This document shows positions 1 through 13,700 of a stretch of DNA of 64,000 bases, one piece after another (position 1 is the stretch's first letter; each line of letters begins with the position of its first letter). The stretch is from Mya arenaria (taxonomy: Eukaryota; Mollusca; Bivalvia; Myida; Myidae): positions 12,174,294 to 12,238,293 of the forward strand of contig NC_069131.1 in NCBI RefSeq assembly GCF_026914265.1. Reading direction: 5' to 3'. The position numbers and the translations under genes are program-made. Below the pieces are notes generated by a model. It searched no databases, was not told the origin of the DNA, and worked only from the letters and a program-made list of their open reading frames with translations.

Positions 1-111
1 GTTTCACTGTATATTCATTTATATATGTGCATCTTATTTTAATAAGGTAAATATGTACAAGCTAAATCCCCCCTGACTTTGACAACACATTCATGTATTT
101 ACCCTACTTAC

Positions 112-306
112 GGACTGGAACTGTCCCTCAGAGACACCGTCCCTGTAGAAGATGATACGTGTCGGCTTGAAGCGTGTCGCCTTGTAAAACTGTATCAACA
201 GCTCCTTCACCATGGATGCCAGCTCCTGGATGATCTCCTGACGGTGCTGCTGGACTCGCACAGTCGCCGAGTACCGGCTAGGGTGGGCATCCATACTTGC
301 TACAAC
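112..306 (-). CDS. AGO2: Argonaute exon 16: PIWI
   Basis: 195 nt, 65 codons. It includes [25 protein letters not shown] (catalytic Glu) and [16 protein letters not shown] (catalytic Asp). The donor GTAAGT follows; the next exon is outside the window. Confidence 0.95.
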
Positions 307-3300
307 CTGCGTTTGGAGTAGGGGATTCATTTAATTTTCATCTCACTTTTAAATTTTCTCATGTCACTAAGAACCTTATTAGTTTTCATCCCATTGAAAT
401 GTTGGATGTTAACCCTAATAAAGTATCAGGGATGTGAATGACCTTTATACGAAGGGCTGAAACCATTTGGGCGTAAGGTTTTCGAGGCGCTATAGGCCCC
501 TTATGGGATTCAAAAGGGGTAGAGATGAACCCTGCTGTAGAAGGAAAACTGGCTTTTCGAAGCCCGTTTGAGGGCTATCCTGACAACCAAAAGTTATCTT
601 TCCCTAATCAGTTAAAAATATATGACAAAAAAATAGTGAAATTCTTTATATTATTTTATTTTTGGTCTCTAGCCATTAGACACACAGACAAATCACATCC
701 CTTAAGTATGCCTTTAGCAATGCAGTTGGAAAATCCACTCAATTTTATCACTTCTGATCTAAGGTATATATACACCTTGTTGATTTTAGCTTTTTATTTG
801 GATCATAATGGCACTTTAATTATTATTTAAAAGATTAAACATCTTCAATTCAAGTAAAGGTTCACAATGCGCTTGAATACCATGCTTTCTATATAGAGAA
901 TCAGATATGAGAAAGTAAAATATGCACAGGCTTTCATACAACAAGGTTTGTTTACATTTGTTCATATACTCACAGCAGCAATGGATGGTTTGCTAGCGTC
1001 ACCTGCGGGCGGATGGGTCACGTCCGCGCCCAGGAAAATCACGGGCTCTCTAAACACGGTAGGACTGCAAGTAGACATGTACATGCTGGATAGCAGGGTG
1101 GAGAAAGAGATATGAATGTAGATGAGAGACTGAAGGAATTCATTCATGCATGAAGATTGAATATATGAAATGGGGTTTTTGAAGCATCAATTGGAGATTT
1201 TTCAAGGGTGATCAAGTAATTATATTGCAACCAATTGTATATAACAGCTAATTATTTATAAACCTGGCATGTTGTTTTCTGGTTAGATTGCTATTTTAAA
1301 TGATTTGATTGGTTCTGATTTATTGGATAAATATTTACCAATTGATACTCTTTTTGGCTAACTATAAGCAAACCAATGAAATAACCTCTTTATACTAGGG
1401 ATGGCAACGAGTACCCGAGTACTCGATTGAACGTCCGAGTACTCGAGTACCAAATCACTACTCGAGTACTCGGAAAAAAATAATCTATAAAAATCACCAA
1501 ATACACGATTTACAGACAAAATATCAGATCTGGTTAGTTGCCAAGAGGACAATTTACGGTCGCTCTAATCCCCACTGTGTACAAAATTGACCTCAATCAA
1601 TTAGTTGACAGTTGTTGTGATAGTTGCAAACTGTCAACAAAGGACCCCTATTTCAAATTAGCACTGATGTCAATTAGCGAAATTTTGATAGCCGTACTTT
1701 CACCTACACAATCCTATTGCATACCAATTAGAGACCTTTCACCAAACAATGGACGCTAACGAGCGAAAGAGTATCGAGAATTGATTTCTTAATGGGCGTA
1801 TTTTAACTATTTTTGCAATAATTATCACAATTGATTGGTTGATATTTTAAATCAAGAATTATGAATATTGATGAGGTAAACAAGAATTACGCAGTACGAA
1901 AAACTATCATTTAAAAAAAAAAAAATTTGTATAGTAAACAACTGAACAACTGAACTTCGTATTGAATTTCGTTCACTATTTTTATGTATGCTGTTAATTT
2001 TCATTCATTGTAATTCTGATTGTTGTTCATTTCTGCAGTGCAAACTTGTATAAAATGAAACGAATAAGACAAATTAAAAGCCTGAAACAACATTTGTTTT
2101 CTTTTTATATAATTTTTTTTTTAAAATACGTAATGAAAGTTTACTTTAAAGGTGAAAATGACCAATAATATGACCAACGCACAATATACGTCATTAACGA
2201 TACATGTATACACAATCTTGTCTTTGCGAACACATAATCAATTTTTCCGAGTAATCAGGAACCGAGTACTCGATCGAACGATTATCCGAGTACTCGAGTA
2301 TTAATTTTACTACTTGTCGCCATCCCTACTTTATACATGGTATTTCTAAGCAGGAAAGTCAGTCAGGGCTTGACTTAAGGTCAATTAATGTCATATGAAA
2401 AATGAAAGGGCCATTCAGATTCTGAGATGTAGCTATCATGCCCAACATACAGTGTAAAAGATTTCCATTCCAATAGAGGAGAGCCGTGCATTGGTTCAGA
2501 AGTAAGTTCAGACTTACAGCTGCGATGGAGGGGCGCGTTTTATCCCCTGCAGGGGGGTGGGTTACACTCCCGCCAAAAAATATCACTGGGGTGCGAAACA
2601 TTGACGGCCTTCAAGTGAACAAGGAATATTTTTTACACAATATAAGGTGCAGATTTTGAAGAAATAAATTTACAAGCTCACTAAATGTTTTTGATTACTG
2701 TCTTTTACACCTCTTGGTACACAGTAGCTTCCATTCACAAATACAATCCACCAAGTGGACTGTTAAAGGACTCGATAATACAAAAACCAAGTGGACTGTT
2801 AAAGGACTCGATAATACAATCCAAGTGGACTGTTAAAGGACTCGATAATACAATCCAAGTGGACTGTTAAAGGACTCGATAATACAATCCAAGTGGACTG
2901 TTAAAGGACTCGATAATACAATCCAAGTGGACTGTTAAAGGACTCGATAATACAATCCAAGTGGACTGTTAAAGGACTTGATAATACAATCCAAGTGGAC
3001 TGTTAAAGGACTTGATAATACAATCCAAGTGGACTGTTAAAGGACTCGATAATACAATCCAAGTGGACTGTTAAAGGACTTGATAATACAATCCAAGTGG
3101 ACTGTTAAAGGACTTGATAATACAATCCAAGTGGACTGTTAAAGGACTCGATAATACAATCCAAGTGGACTGTTAAAGGACTTGATAATACAATCCAAGT
3201 GGACTGTTAAACGACTCGATAATACAATCCAAGTGGACTGTTAAACGACTCGATAATACAATCCAAGTGGACTGTTAAACGACTTGATAATACAATCCAA

Positions 3301-6300
3301 GTGGACTGTTAAACGACTCGATAATACAATCCAAGTGGACTGTTAAAGGACTCGATAATACAATGTTAAACGACTCGATAATACAATCCAAGTGGACTGT
3401 TAAAGGACTTGATAAAGTTATTTATAACTGAACTTAATCATTGTGGTCAATCAGCACAAGCCAGCATGCCCATCACTGGCAATTTAGAATTGCTTTCTTG
3501 GCTTGCTCAAATTCTGGATTTATGTAACAGGGTTTCTTGAAACTGTTTAATGCCTAGCACCAGGGTTAGAATGCAGGGAAGCATTAGTAATGCTTTTAGC
3601 CATAAAACATACATTTTTTCACATAAATATGAGAAAATGCTACCTGATCATTTGTCAGCAGTTTTTATCACTGCTTTCCAGACATTTACTAAAAAATTGG
3701 CCCATTCCAAGACAAAAAAATAAAAAAGTTCAAAATGGTCAATCTGCGAGAGTGCAGCCAAAGGCTAACACGTAAGATGTTGAGCTTGTTGATCAAAACA
3801 AAAATTTCTTCCAATGACTAAAGTAGTATATACAAGATTTATTTTTCCCCAGGAAACATTTTATAGTCGCTATACCTTTAACTTGAAGCAGAAGTCAATA
3901 TGGTTTTTCATTTACTTTATGAATTAAAGGGACTAGACACCAGATGATACAATTACAAGAGAAAAAGAAAATTGTCAAAAACTTACATAAAATTGACATC
4001 GTTGTGTACAACACAGTGAATCTTACTTACTGATGTATCACTTTGCTTACGACACATGCATCTTTTGCAGATGTTTCCAATTGTAATTAACTACTGTTGT
4101 CTATCAGGTTAATCGCAGTAAGTTTAAAAAAATCGTCAGTATGTTTATCTGTTCTCATAAACAGGTATGATTTCAACTGGGAAACCGTTATGCGCTATTT
4201 TAAACGGGGAAACACATGTGAGGCAGCAACATGATTGTTGCGTTTATTATTTTAATAATGTAAAGTGATATATCATCGGCCTCCGACTAGCTCGCATTGA
4301 CAATTGAGGAAATACTGTATTTGGCGATTTTTGGAACATCAGGCCCGGATTTCTCGAAACTTCTTAAGTCCTTTATAACAGGATTAAGCTAAACTCACTA
4401 TTTTTGCTGTTCTATAATATGCGTTATATTTACAGCTTTAAGTGGTTTTAGAAAATATATAAGAAAAATCTGTATGCTTATTAGAAGAAACCATTTTTTA
4501 TCTATCAAAAATCATTTTAAGTATGTATTTGGGCTAATTGAAATAAGCGACTTAAGCCTGTTAAGCTTTAGAAGTTTCGAGAAATTGGGGCCAGGTGTTT
4601 AGCCCCTTTAAGGCCAAGGACTGTTTAGGCTACTGGTATAGTTAACACCCTGTTACAATACTTGGTACCCACCGTATACTGGGGAGGAGGATGTTGTTGA
4701 TGCCTCCCAGTTTCACGTTGATCTTGAGGCACAGATTGGAGAGTGTTTGAGGCGTGGTCTTGTTCACATTCTTCGCTTGAACACACTGGGTTGCCAGCCC
4801 AAACATGATATCACCCACACGCTTGACCTCAGCTGAAAAGTAACTCAATGTCATGACACAAAAAGACAAACAATCCGATTATATCTATAGAAAAGTTGGA
4901 AGTTTTCTTAAATTTACCAGAATCTACATCAAATAAACAAGTTTTCTGTTATAAACGTTGCCAAGGATTATTGCATATAAACTCTGTAGGACCTATGAGG
5001 TCATGCCAGTTACATACCATACACATGCCTCTTGCCAGGCAGGACTACAATTATTAAATTAAGGCCCTGATAGATGTGTTTCAAATATTAAAACATAGGC
5101 TCAATTATTTAGAGACCTGTTTCAAATTTATACATGTATTGCATGACCTTATAAACTTAGGTTACTAATCACACACAGGTCTCTTGCCAAGCAGGACTAC
5201 AACTATTACCTGAGGCCCTGGTAGGTCATCTATGTTTATCAAAACAACGGCTCTACTTTTGGAGGCCCTGTAGCATACTTTTCACTGTACAACATATGAA
5301 TCTCATTCCAGTAACTTACCATAAACAGGCGTCTTGCCAGGCAGGACTACAACTATTACTTGGAGGCCCTGGTAGGTGTTCTTCAGATATCGGAACATGG
5401 GTTCCACCTGGTCGGGGCCTGTAGCGTACTTGCAAAAGCATGGCTGGCCCAGAATCGGCATTCCTGCATCATTTGAGATCCGCTGAAGCTGCTGGGTGAA
5501 GTTCCTGTGGGGAAGGAAAGTCAAATAATTTGAAAGAGAGGAGAAATTGGTCATTTGTAATAAAATATGATCAGGGCTAGTGTCTAAAGAAGAATTTTGA
5601 ATCCTCTGTTTTATTTCTTAACTTGTAAATGATTCCCAGTTGAAGACTGAAAGCTTTTTATGTGAAACTAGCCTCTGAACTGTCAATTATTAAACAATGT
5701 TAAAATTCAAATATTTTGATAACTACATCATTAAACAAACTATGAGGTATTTATTTATCTAGGAAAACCACTTTGCCCGGAGAGTCATACTATCTGCATC
5801 CATGGATAAACTGTTTTTCAGACATATGGATAGAAACAATAAATTTTGTATGATACAATATTAAAGGTTTTTTTTTTCTCTTTTACTATTTAAAAAAATT
5901 AACTACCGGTATTAGTTATTTAGTATTCTAAACGAAACAGTTTTTACAAATATGAATATAAACTGTTAATGGAGAACAGGCAAAACGAAGTGTTAGTACT
6001 GAATATATATCAATGATAATATGAAGAGATAATACTCCAATCCTTTATCTGAAGACTAGAATTGATGTTTTCTTCTACAAAATATTCAGCCATGAAATCA
6101 ATCTAACAAAAGCAACTCTAGTTTGTTTCTGTCAAAAAGGCAACAAACAATACTCAATCCTGAGCTATGGTCTTTGCCATGTGTATACTTTGACAGTCAT
6201 GGTTACAAAGCTTTATAAGAATACCTTGATCATTTGTTGAGTTATGGCCAAAGGTTCAAGTTTATGCAAGACTCTACAGCAGATGACCCAAGTGTTCAAT

Positions 6301-9300
6301 ATCTCAACAGTTCTTTTAGCAAAACAGACAAGCTTAACATACAGGCGATACTTATTCCCCGCATGTTCCCATTACAGTTAACCATACATGCAGGCGACCT
6401 TCCTGAGAAGTAACAAGCTACATGTATTGGAGAAGTCAAAGATCACATATGCCTATAGCTGTCCTGTTAGTGGAAATGTTTTCTTATCACCAAGGGGAGG
6501 AAAAAGTTTGGTTCCTAGTCTGCATGCATCGGGGTTTTATTTTGTTATAGTTAAAATATATTTCTTTAGACAACAACAGCTGTCTTAGGACAAAGCCTTT
6601 GACTACTGCCTGCTTTAGAAATGAATGCATTAATGATGTATCATATACATCTATCAAAAACATTTATCAGTGTGAGATATTATGTCACTTTCCACTTTAA
6701 CCAAACCAGTCTTTACCAGTTTTGCATAATTAGCTGCTGGTTCCCAGTATGAAAGATCTGAGGAAGTGTCACTGGTAGGGCCTGAGCCCACAACCTCTTT
6801 AGTAAGAGGTGCTAGACATACACACACCAACATACCCTTAAAAGGGTGCTTTCAAAATATTTTTTACCACTATCATACCAAGTGGCATTAACAGTTAACA
6901 ACTATCATAAATCAGTCAGGTAAACCAAACAGTCAAGCATTCTAAGGACAAGAGAGCGGTTGAGAAAACGCTTGTATGTTTTTGTGTGTGTTTTTCCCCC
7001 CAGTTCAACAAGGCTCGTATCGCAACAAACATATAAGCCAGAGTTATGGGCCTTCCTACACATGTTGGTATTGTCTCGTGCAACATGTGTACCATGTTTC
7101 ACATGAAAAAATGCTTTCTAAGCTTTTAACACTGACAACACAAAGGCTATTGACAATACCTTCACTTTTTCTACAAAAAGAAGATTTAAGCTAAAAATGA
7201 ACATAAGAACAACTACACCGCTACATCCATATTATATACTTGGAGGGACCCCTTTCTATAAATAAATCACCTCAAAGCAGTTGAGCAAACTCACACCACA
7301 AGGCAGCAACATGATGATAAATACATGTATGATAAATGGAAGTATGAATCACCACGATCAATATAACCTTATTTTTGTTTACTTTATGAAAAGGGCTTCA
7401 AGAAACAAGTTGACCACTTTCGTAATATGAATTCCACCTACCATCTATTCATGTATATAATTGCTTGCAGGTCAATGAAAGGTAACGGCCAATCATTCTA
7501 CCTATTTCTGCATGTAAATTCTGCCTAAAAGCATTCTAAGAACTTCGAGGACATTTCATTAACAGACTTGTAAAAAATATATATCGTAAACTCAAGAATT
7601 TGAAAATCATACTATTTCGATCATACAGTACATGCGTAGTTAAGATGAGACCAAAGTGGCTATCACTTTCAGGCAAAGTCCTCAGGAAATAACACTAACA
7701 TATCGAGGGGTGAAAGCGAAAAGGTTCCATCTTCTTCTTCATTTAATGTCACTTAGAACCTTTTCTCATTCACCCTTTCATATATGACTATTTGTATTAT
7801 TTGGCACCACATTAATCATGAATCTTTTTAAATTCATGAGTTGTGCTTTTCTTAATCCTTAATCATTTGGGGGATTCAACTTGTATAGCTTTGTCTTTGA
7901 CAAAATGGCAACAGGAAAGTTAATATACATGTATAGAACTTTTCCAATTACGATTCTACCACTTAAATTCAAAGAAAAAAACTACGGAAATAAATTTACT
8001 TATTAAGACCGCACTACAACCATGTAATGATGACCAGAATGAATTTTTGATCACATGACCTCGTTTAATTTTTATCACATAACCATGATGAAATTACAGC
8101 ATATGATCAGGACTAAACCTGATCACATGACCATGATGAAGTTACACCACTTGACTAGGACTTATTTTGATCGCATGACCATGATGAATTTTCATTGAAT
8201 GACAGATGATTTATTAATCAAGGATGATTTTTGATCATAAATGAACCAGTTACTCTGAGGACATTCAGATCCATGTTGCAAGTTTAATGAGTGATAAAAT
8301 TATTCATTTCAATACTCAGAAAATCTTGGAAAGGGATGTTCTAGATTTTATACTTTTTTTACATAAAAGTAAAAAAATTCTCCACTAGAAGTTACTTTTA
8401 TCAAATTTAAGCACTTCTATTAATCCCCTTTTTGGTTAGGAAATTATATATGTTTATCAATGCTCAAACAACATGGAAAAGTATATATCCACAGGCGAAA
8501 TGAATTGTTGGATGTAAAATGAATTAATGGCGCACAGCATGATGGGAGAAGAGGGGAAGAGGTAGGGGGCGTGAATGCGTGTGGTGCGAGACAGCGGGTC
8601 ACACCCACCTGAGGGCGTCCTCGCGGACCGTTCGCTGAGGAGCGAAACACGCTATAGCCCACACGCGTATCTCAATGCCGCTGTAAAACTGTTTACCACG
8701 CATGTCCCAGACTCCATCGCTGGGAACCACCTGGGCTTTACTCTAAACAGAACGACAAGTTAGCTCGTTAGACCAACTGTTGTTTGTTGTACGTGTTATT
8801 CTCTAACATTAACTACCCCAAAAGTGAGAATGATGCGTGAATACAGATGAAACGCCGTCTCAGAAGTTTTAAAAATGAGATGTTTATAATCCGACACATT
8901 TGCATACCATGTTTTCTACGTATTTAAAATATTACATTTTGATCAGCTTATTCAAATGTATCACAAGCCATTCTCACTTCTTACACAGCAGGGGAATATT
9001 TTCTGCAACCGGAAGAGCAGAAAAATTCCCCCTGCCTCGGAACAACATTAGTATGTGGAACGGCCGTTACAGGTACGAACCTAAGGGCATCTTCTCTCAC
9101 AGTTCTCTGAGGGGCGAAGCAGGCAATAGCCCACACCCGAATCTCTATCCCGCTGTAAAACTGTTTCCCTCTCATATCCCACACACCTTGATTGGGGATC
9201 GCCTGAGCTTTCGTCTAAAAATAGTAACAAGGTGTTCCCTGTCTTAAAATAGACACCAAGTGATTTTCTTTTCTGACTTAATATAGAATCTTTGAGACTT

Positions 9301-10726
9301 TAATTTCTTGAATAGACATTGACCTGCAAATAAACATTCGGACAGAAAAATAACTGCTTTTGTTTGAATACAGAAAAAAGCATCCTGCGTAAAAAGGTCA
9401 AAATGTAGTGAAAAAATGAAATTTTACAATAAAAATACCAGGCCCAAATATCACAAATAATCTGTGTCATTCCTTTATCTAAAGCTCAAATCATTTTACA
9501 ACATTACAGCATGGATCAGATATAAAACTTATAAAACATGATAAAATGACTTGAGATTCAGATTGAGAATTGACTTAAGTACTTTTGTTATATTAGGGCC
9601 AGGCTGCTTTCGTTTTGCAAATCAGACAATAAAGAGTTTGCTGAATAAAATAAATATGAAAAAATCAAGCTTTACCATTAAATTTTTTACATGAAGTTTA
9701 CAAAATGAAATTGCACAACATACAGGTCCTATTTCGTGGAAAGCTACCCACACCCACCCATAGTGTGTAGGACATGAGGCTAAAATGGTCTAAAATCTTG
9801 AAATTGCATAGGAATTAGCAAAATGTAAATATTTATAATTGTATTCAAATTTTAAATGTATAAAGTTTTCATTAGGTCAATATAAATTAATTGCTAGATT
9901 TTCAAACATTTTTTTTTAAATGGGACTGGGCTGACATTTTTTTTTCTTCTGAGATGACTGTTTCACCGTTGCATATGTACCATTGAATATGTGTCTATGC
10001 TCTTTCTTATTGCATTAGGGACTATATTCATGAGTTTCTAGGCGAACCACGAACACGATCGGGACAATTATCCTTTTTACATGTGAATATTGTACATCGA
10101 CACGATAGGAATGAATAAATGCCATTCGCAGACAGAACTGGACTGATATGAAAAGACAAGACACAAGTTCAAAATTTTATTCGAGTCAATAAATTAAAAG
10201 GAGCAGCGAAAAAAAAGGGCAGGGATGAAAATCTAGCAATAAATTTAAAGTTGCCTTATAAACAAAATTTGTTATGTTTATATGTTTCTGTAACACTTTT
10301 ACAGCATTCCATCATTCATATTAATGTGATGTAAAGATGTGGCGCACCTAAAACATGAGATAACTGCAACGCAAGAAAAGCATGATAAACTGTTTGCAAG
10401 ACATTCTTCCCATCATTTTCTAGAAGAAATCAAAACTGCTTAATAATTTATGGAAATTTAACTCTAATATTATAATTGGCCCAAAACAAATGCTGCTGTA
10501 TAAAAAGACTGACTACCGCTTCTTGTTAACCTAAATGTTCACATTTGAGCCTACTGCCCCCCCGACAATTTTGGTATCATTTGAATGGTAAATAATATGG
10601 TGGTCAAGACATCCAAAATTCACATATTTGTGGGCCAGATACATTACGGGTGAATGTCTTGTCTTTATGCACAATTACATGGAATACATGTACATAATGT
10701 CAATAATAATAATAATTATAATAATC

Positions 10727-10780
<54 letters not shown>

Positions 10781-13700
10781 GTAATAATAATACAATTTAA
10801 AAAAATACATTATCACTATCATAGAAGAACTTCAATACTGATATCATTTAAGATTTAAAAATGTATCATTTAAGATTTAAAAATGTAGTCTTAATCAAAA
10901 CGTATCAAGGAATATGTTAGACTAAATAGTTTTTTTCATCAGAAGGTATTTTACTGCTTAACATGGTAATTTCACAGCATCAACCATTTCCCATCTTTCC
11001 TACGTACCCTGCCGCCATACTGTATTTTTGGCGGGTTCAGCACACGCCCGTGTACGTCAACCATCTGTGGGATGATGCTGATACCAAACGTCTGTAGGTA
11101 TGGGTCTGAGTTGAAGTTTGCCTTCCGCACCTGGGGGAATACATGTGACATATAATTATGGTACACATTAACATGGTGTTCTACCATGCCATCAACTTGC
11201 AAGTCACAGTCATCATTAGATATTACTTTGATTTAAATGGATATACAAGGCTGACAAAAAGAACTAATGACAAAACTACTATAGATATTACTTTAAAATG
11301 ATATACAAAGCTGACAAAAAACTTAATGACAAAGGCACATTCTTCGCAATGGTAAAATTCGTACAGGGCTTTTTCAAAATTCTTGTTAAAAATCAATCGC
11401 CTTGTTATTAAATTGAAAGCCAAAATATAATAAATGGATTTTAACTTGTTCCTCTGGGCCCATTTTCAAAAAGATTGTATTAAAGTCTTAAGATCATTAA
11501 TTGCCAGGTGTAACCTTGTTTTTGCGTAAATTGCGTTTCAATACAAAAAAGAACATTTATCCCGTAGATTCTGCCAGTTTCTATAAACACTCATAAGCAG
11601 TATTATGTTAACAACTAATATTATACCTTACATAAATGCGTCCTTTATATGTACATATTAAGTCAATCGGTCCATATATCAGTGTATTTTAATAAAAACC
11701 CCAGTTTTATGACGTCAACGGTCCATATCATATTTTTTGGCCAGTCCGGACCTCGCCAAAAAATAATATGGACAGCTGACGTCATATAATATGGACCGCT
11801 GACGTCATAAAAATGGTGAAAACGACTTGCAATTTTCACAACGGTGAACAATTGTCGCAATTGAACATTGATTGCTTGGTTCAATGAAAAACATTAATAG
11901 CGCTTTCAAATTATTGAATAGTAATATGAAATGTTCGGTATAATATAAAAAATATAACACACGACTTCGGGCCATATGGCATTATAAGGACCAGCCACTC
12001 AGCCCCTAAGGTGAATGGACCTCGGCTTAAGCCAAGGTCCATATACACCTTCGTTGGCTGACTGACCAGTCCTTATAATGTCATATGGCCCTCAGTTGTG
12101 TGTCATATTTCTTAAATGTATCTTATTGAAACTGGACCATGAACTCTTAGGCATTTTTATTACATGTTTAATAACGATGAAATATAACAGACAATAACTT
12201 CTACTCAGGTTTTTTACAGTCAGTCTTATAGTACCTACCAGATTGTTGATTTCCTTCTCCCTGTCTGGGGCAGATCTCGCTGTCGCCTGTGGAATAATAG
12301 GCAGAATGGTTAGTGTATATGACATTCAAACATGCTTACATCGTTATTTCATGTATGGCTGTGTTAAAGAATCATAATCAATTATTCATTTGGTAGAAGG
12401 CACAGTTATAGACAATTTCATAGCCCTGAATAGCCTTTGGCTGATATACTGAATTTACCAAAAGTAAGGAAATATAAAATTTTAAGTCAACAGCCAAGCA
12501 ACAATAAAGCAAATGTTATCAAATTTTAGCTGAAATCGTGCAAGAAAAACTGTCTAGAATATAAAGCCACTGCACACAAAAACATTTCAAACTGGCTACA
12601 TATACTTTCCACAAACATGAGATGGTGGAACAACTTCTTTTTGCTAGCAAACGTTGAAAAAAAAACCCATGTCACCCATTTGGTCAAAGCAGAATTTAAG
12701 AGAAGCATGTTTCTAGCAGTTACCTTTTTATACTATATCTATCTTTCAAACCAACTGAACATAACTAGAAATAACTTAGAACTTCCAAAACCAACTGCAG
12801 AAGGAAACCCGGAACTTCTAACTAGCCACTCTTATACCTCTGATATGGAGTCTATTAAATTAACATGATCAGGGCAGCCCAAGTAAATTTCCCATAACCC
12901 TCAGACTACACTTACACGTATATAGACTTTGTATGAATGCAGACATAGACACTTCACAAACACCTCATGGTCAATGAAGTATTCCAGGAAACCATAAACA
13001 AAGTTAGCTCCGACACCTCAAGGGAACTACATGTACATTTGTATTTCGGTAGAAATACTGCATGCAAAGTACCGAGAGAAGAATGGTGAGTTTGCGTCTG
13101 TGCCCTATTCCAAATATCAAGCTATCTCAACTCAAAACATGTTTCTTTTTACTTCTAGTTAGCATACAGTAACAAATATGAGTACGAATTTAAGATGTTA
13201 ACAATGGCAAGCTTTTCATATATCCAAACAATATTATCAGAGGATAGAAGAGTGACCTTCGATTATACATCAACTGATTTGAGATTTGGCCACAACCGAT
13301 ATAGACAGCCAATAATACAAGGTCAGACATACAATAAGAGAGAGAAATGGAGAGCGGGTGCTGTTATTAAATGTTAAACAGAGTAGGGTAGCATTCTATT
13401 AGTTTCATAATAACTACACCAGACACATTGGCAGAAAGAGCAGTAGTATGCTGTGATTATGAACACATTTGTGGAACCAGGTTTATCATAGACAGTATGA
13501 GATATTACATGAATTACCAAAATCAATTGACCCCAACATCATAGTTCAGGGTAGAGTGTGCAGTTATTAAAGCTGATCTTATTCCAAACCACCATTTAAC
13601 AAATAGAGAAAGAGCTGGTTTGAGTGTGCTGTGATTATAGGTGAACTTATTTGAGAAACCTTGATCATGGTAGAGGTCTGGTTGTCCGTCAGCTTCTTGA

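Noticed and set aside
2518-2608. Exon 15a as a simple pseudo-exon
   Set aside because: Frame, length, phase and both splice sites are intact and most differences from 15b are synonymous, unlike the dead copies of exons 8 and 13.
2747-3415. CRISPR-like array
   Set aside because: Units are head to tail without unique spacers; this is a eukaryotic minisatellite.
10628-10858. Open frame with a poly-isoleucine tract
   Set aside because: Translation of an AAT microsatellite.
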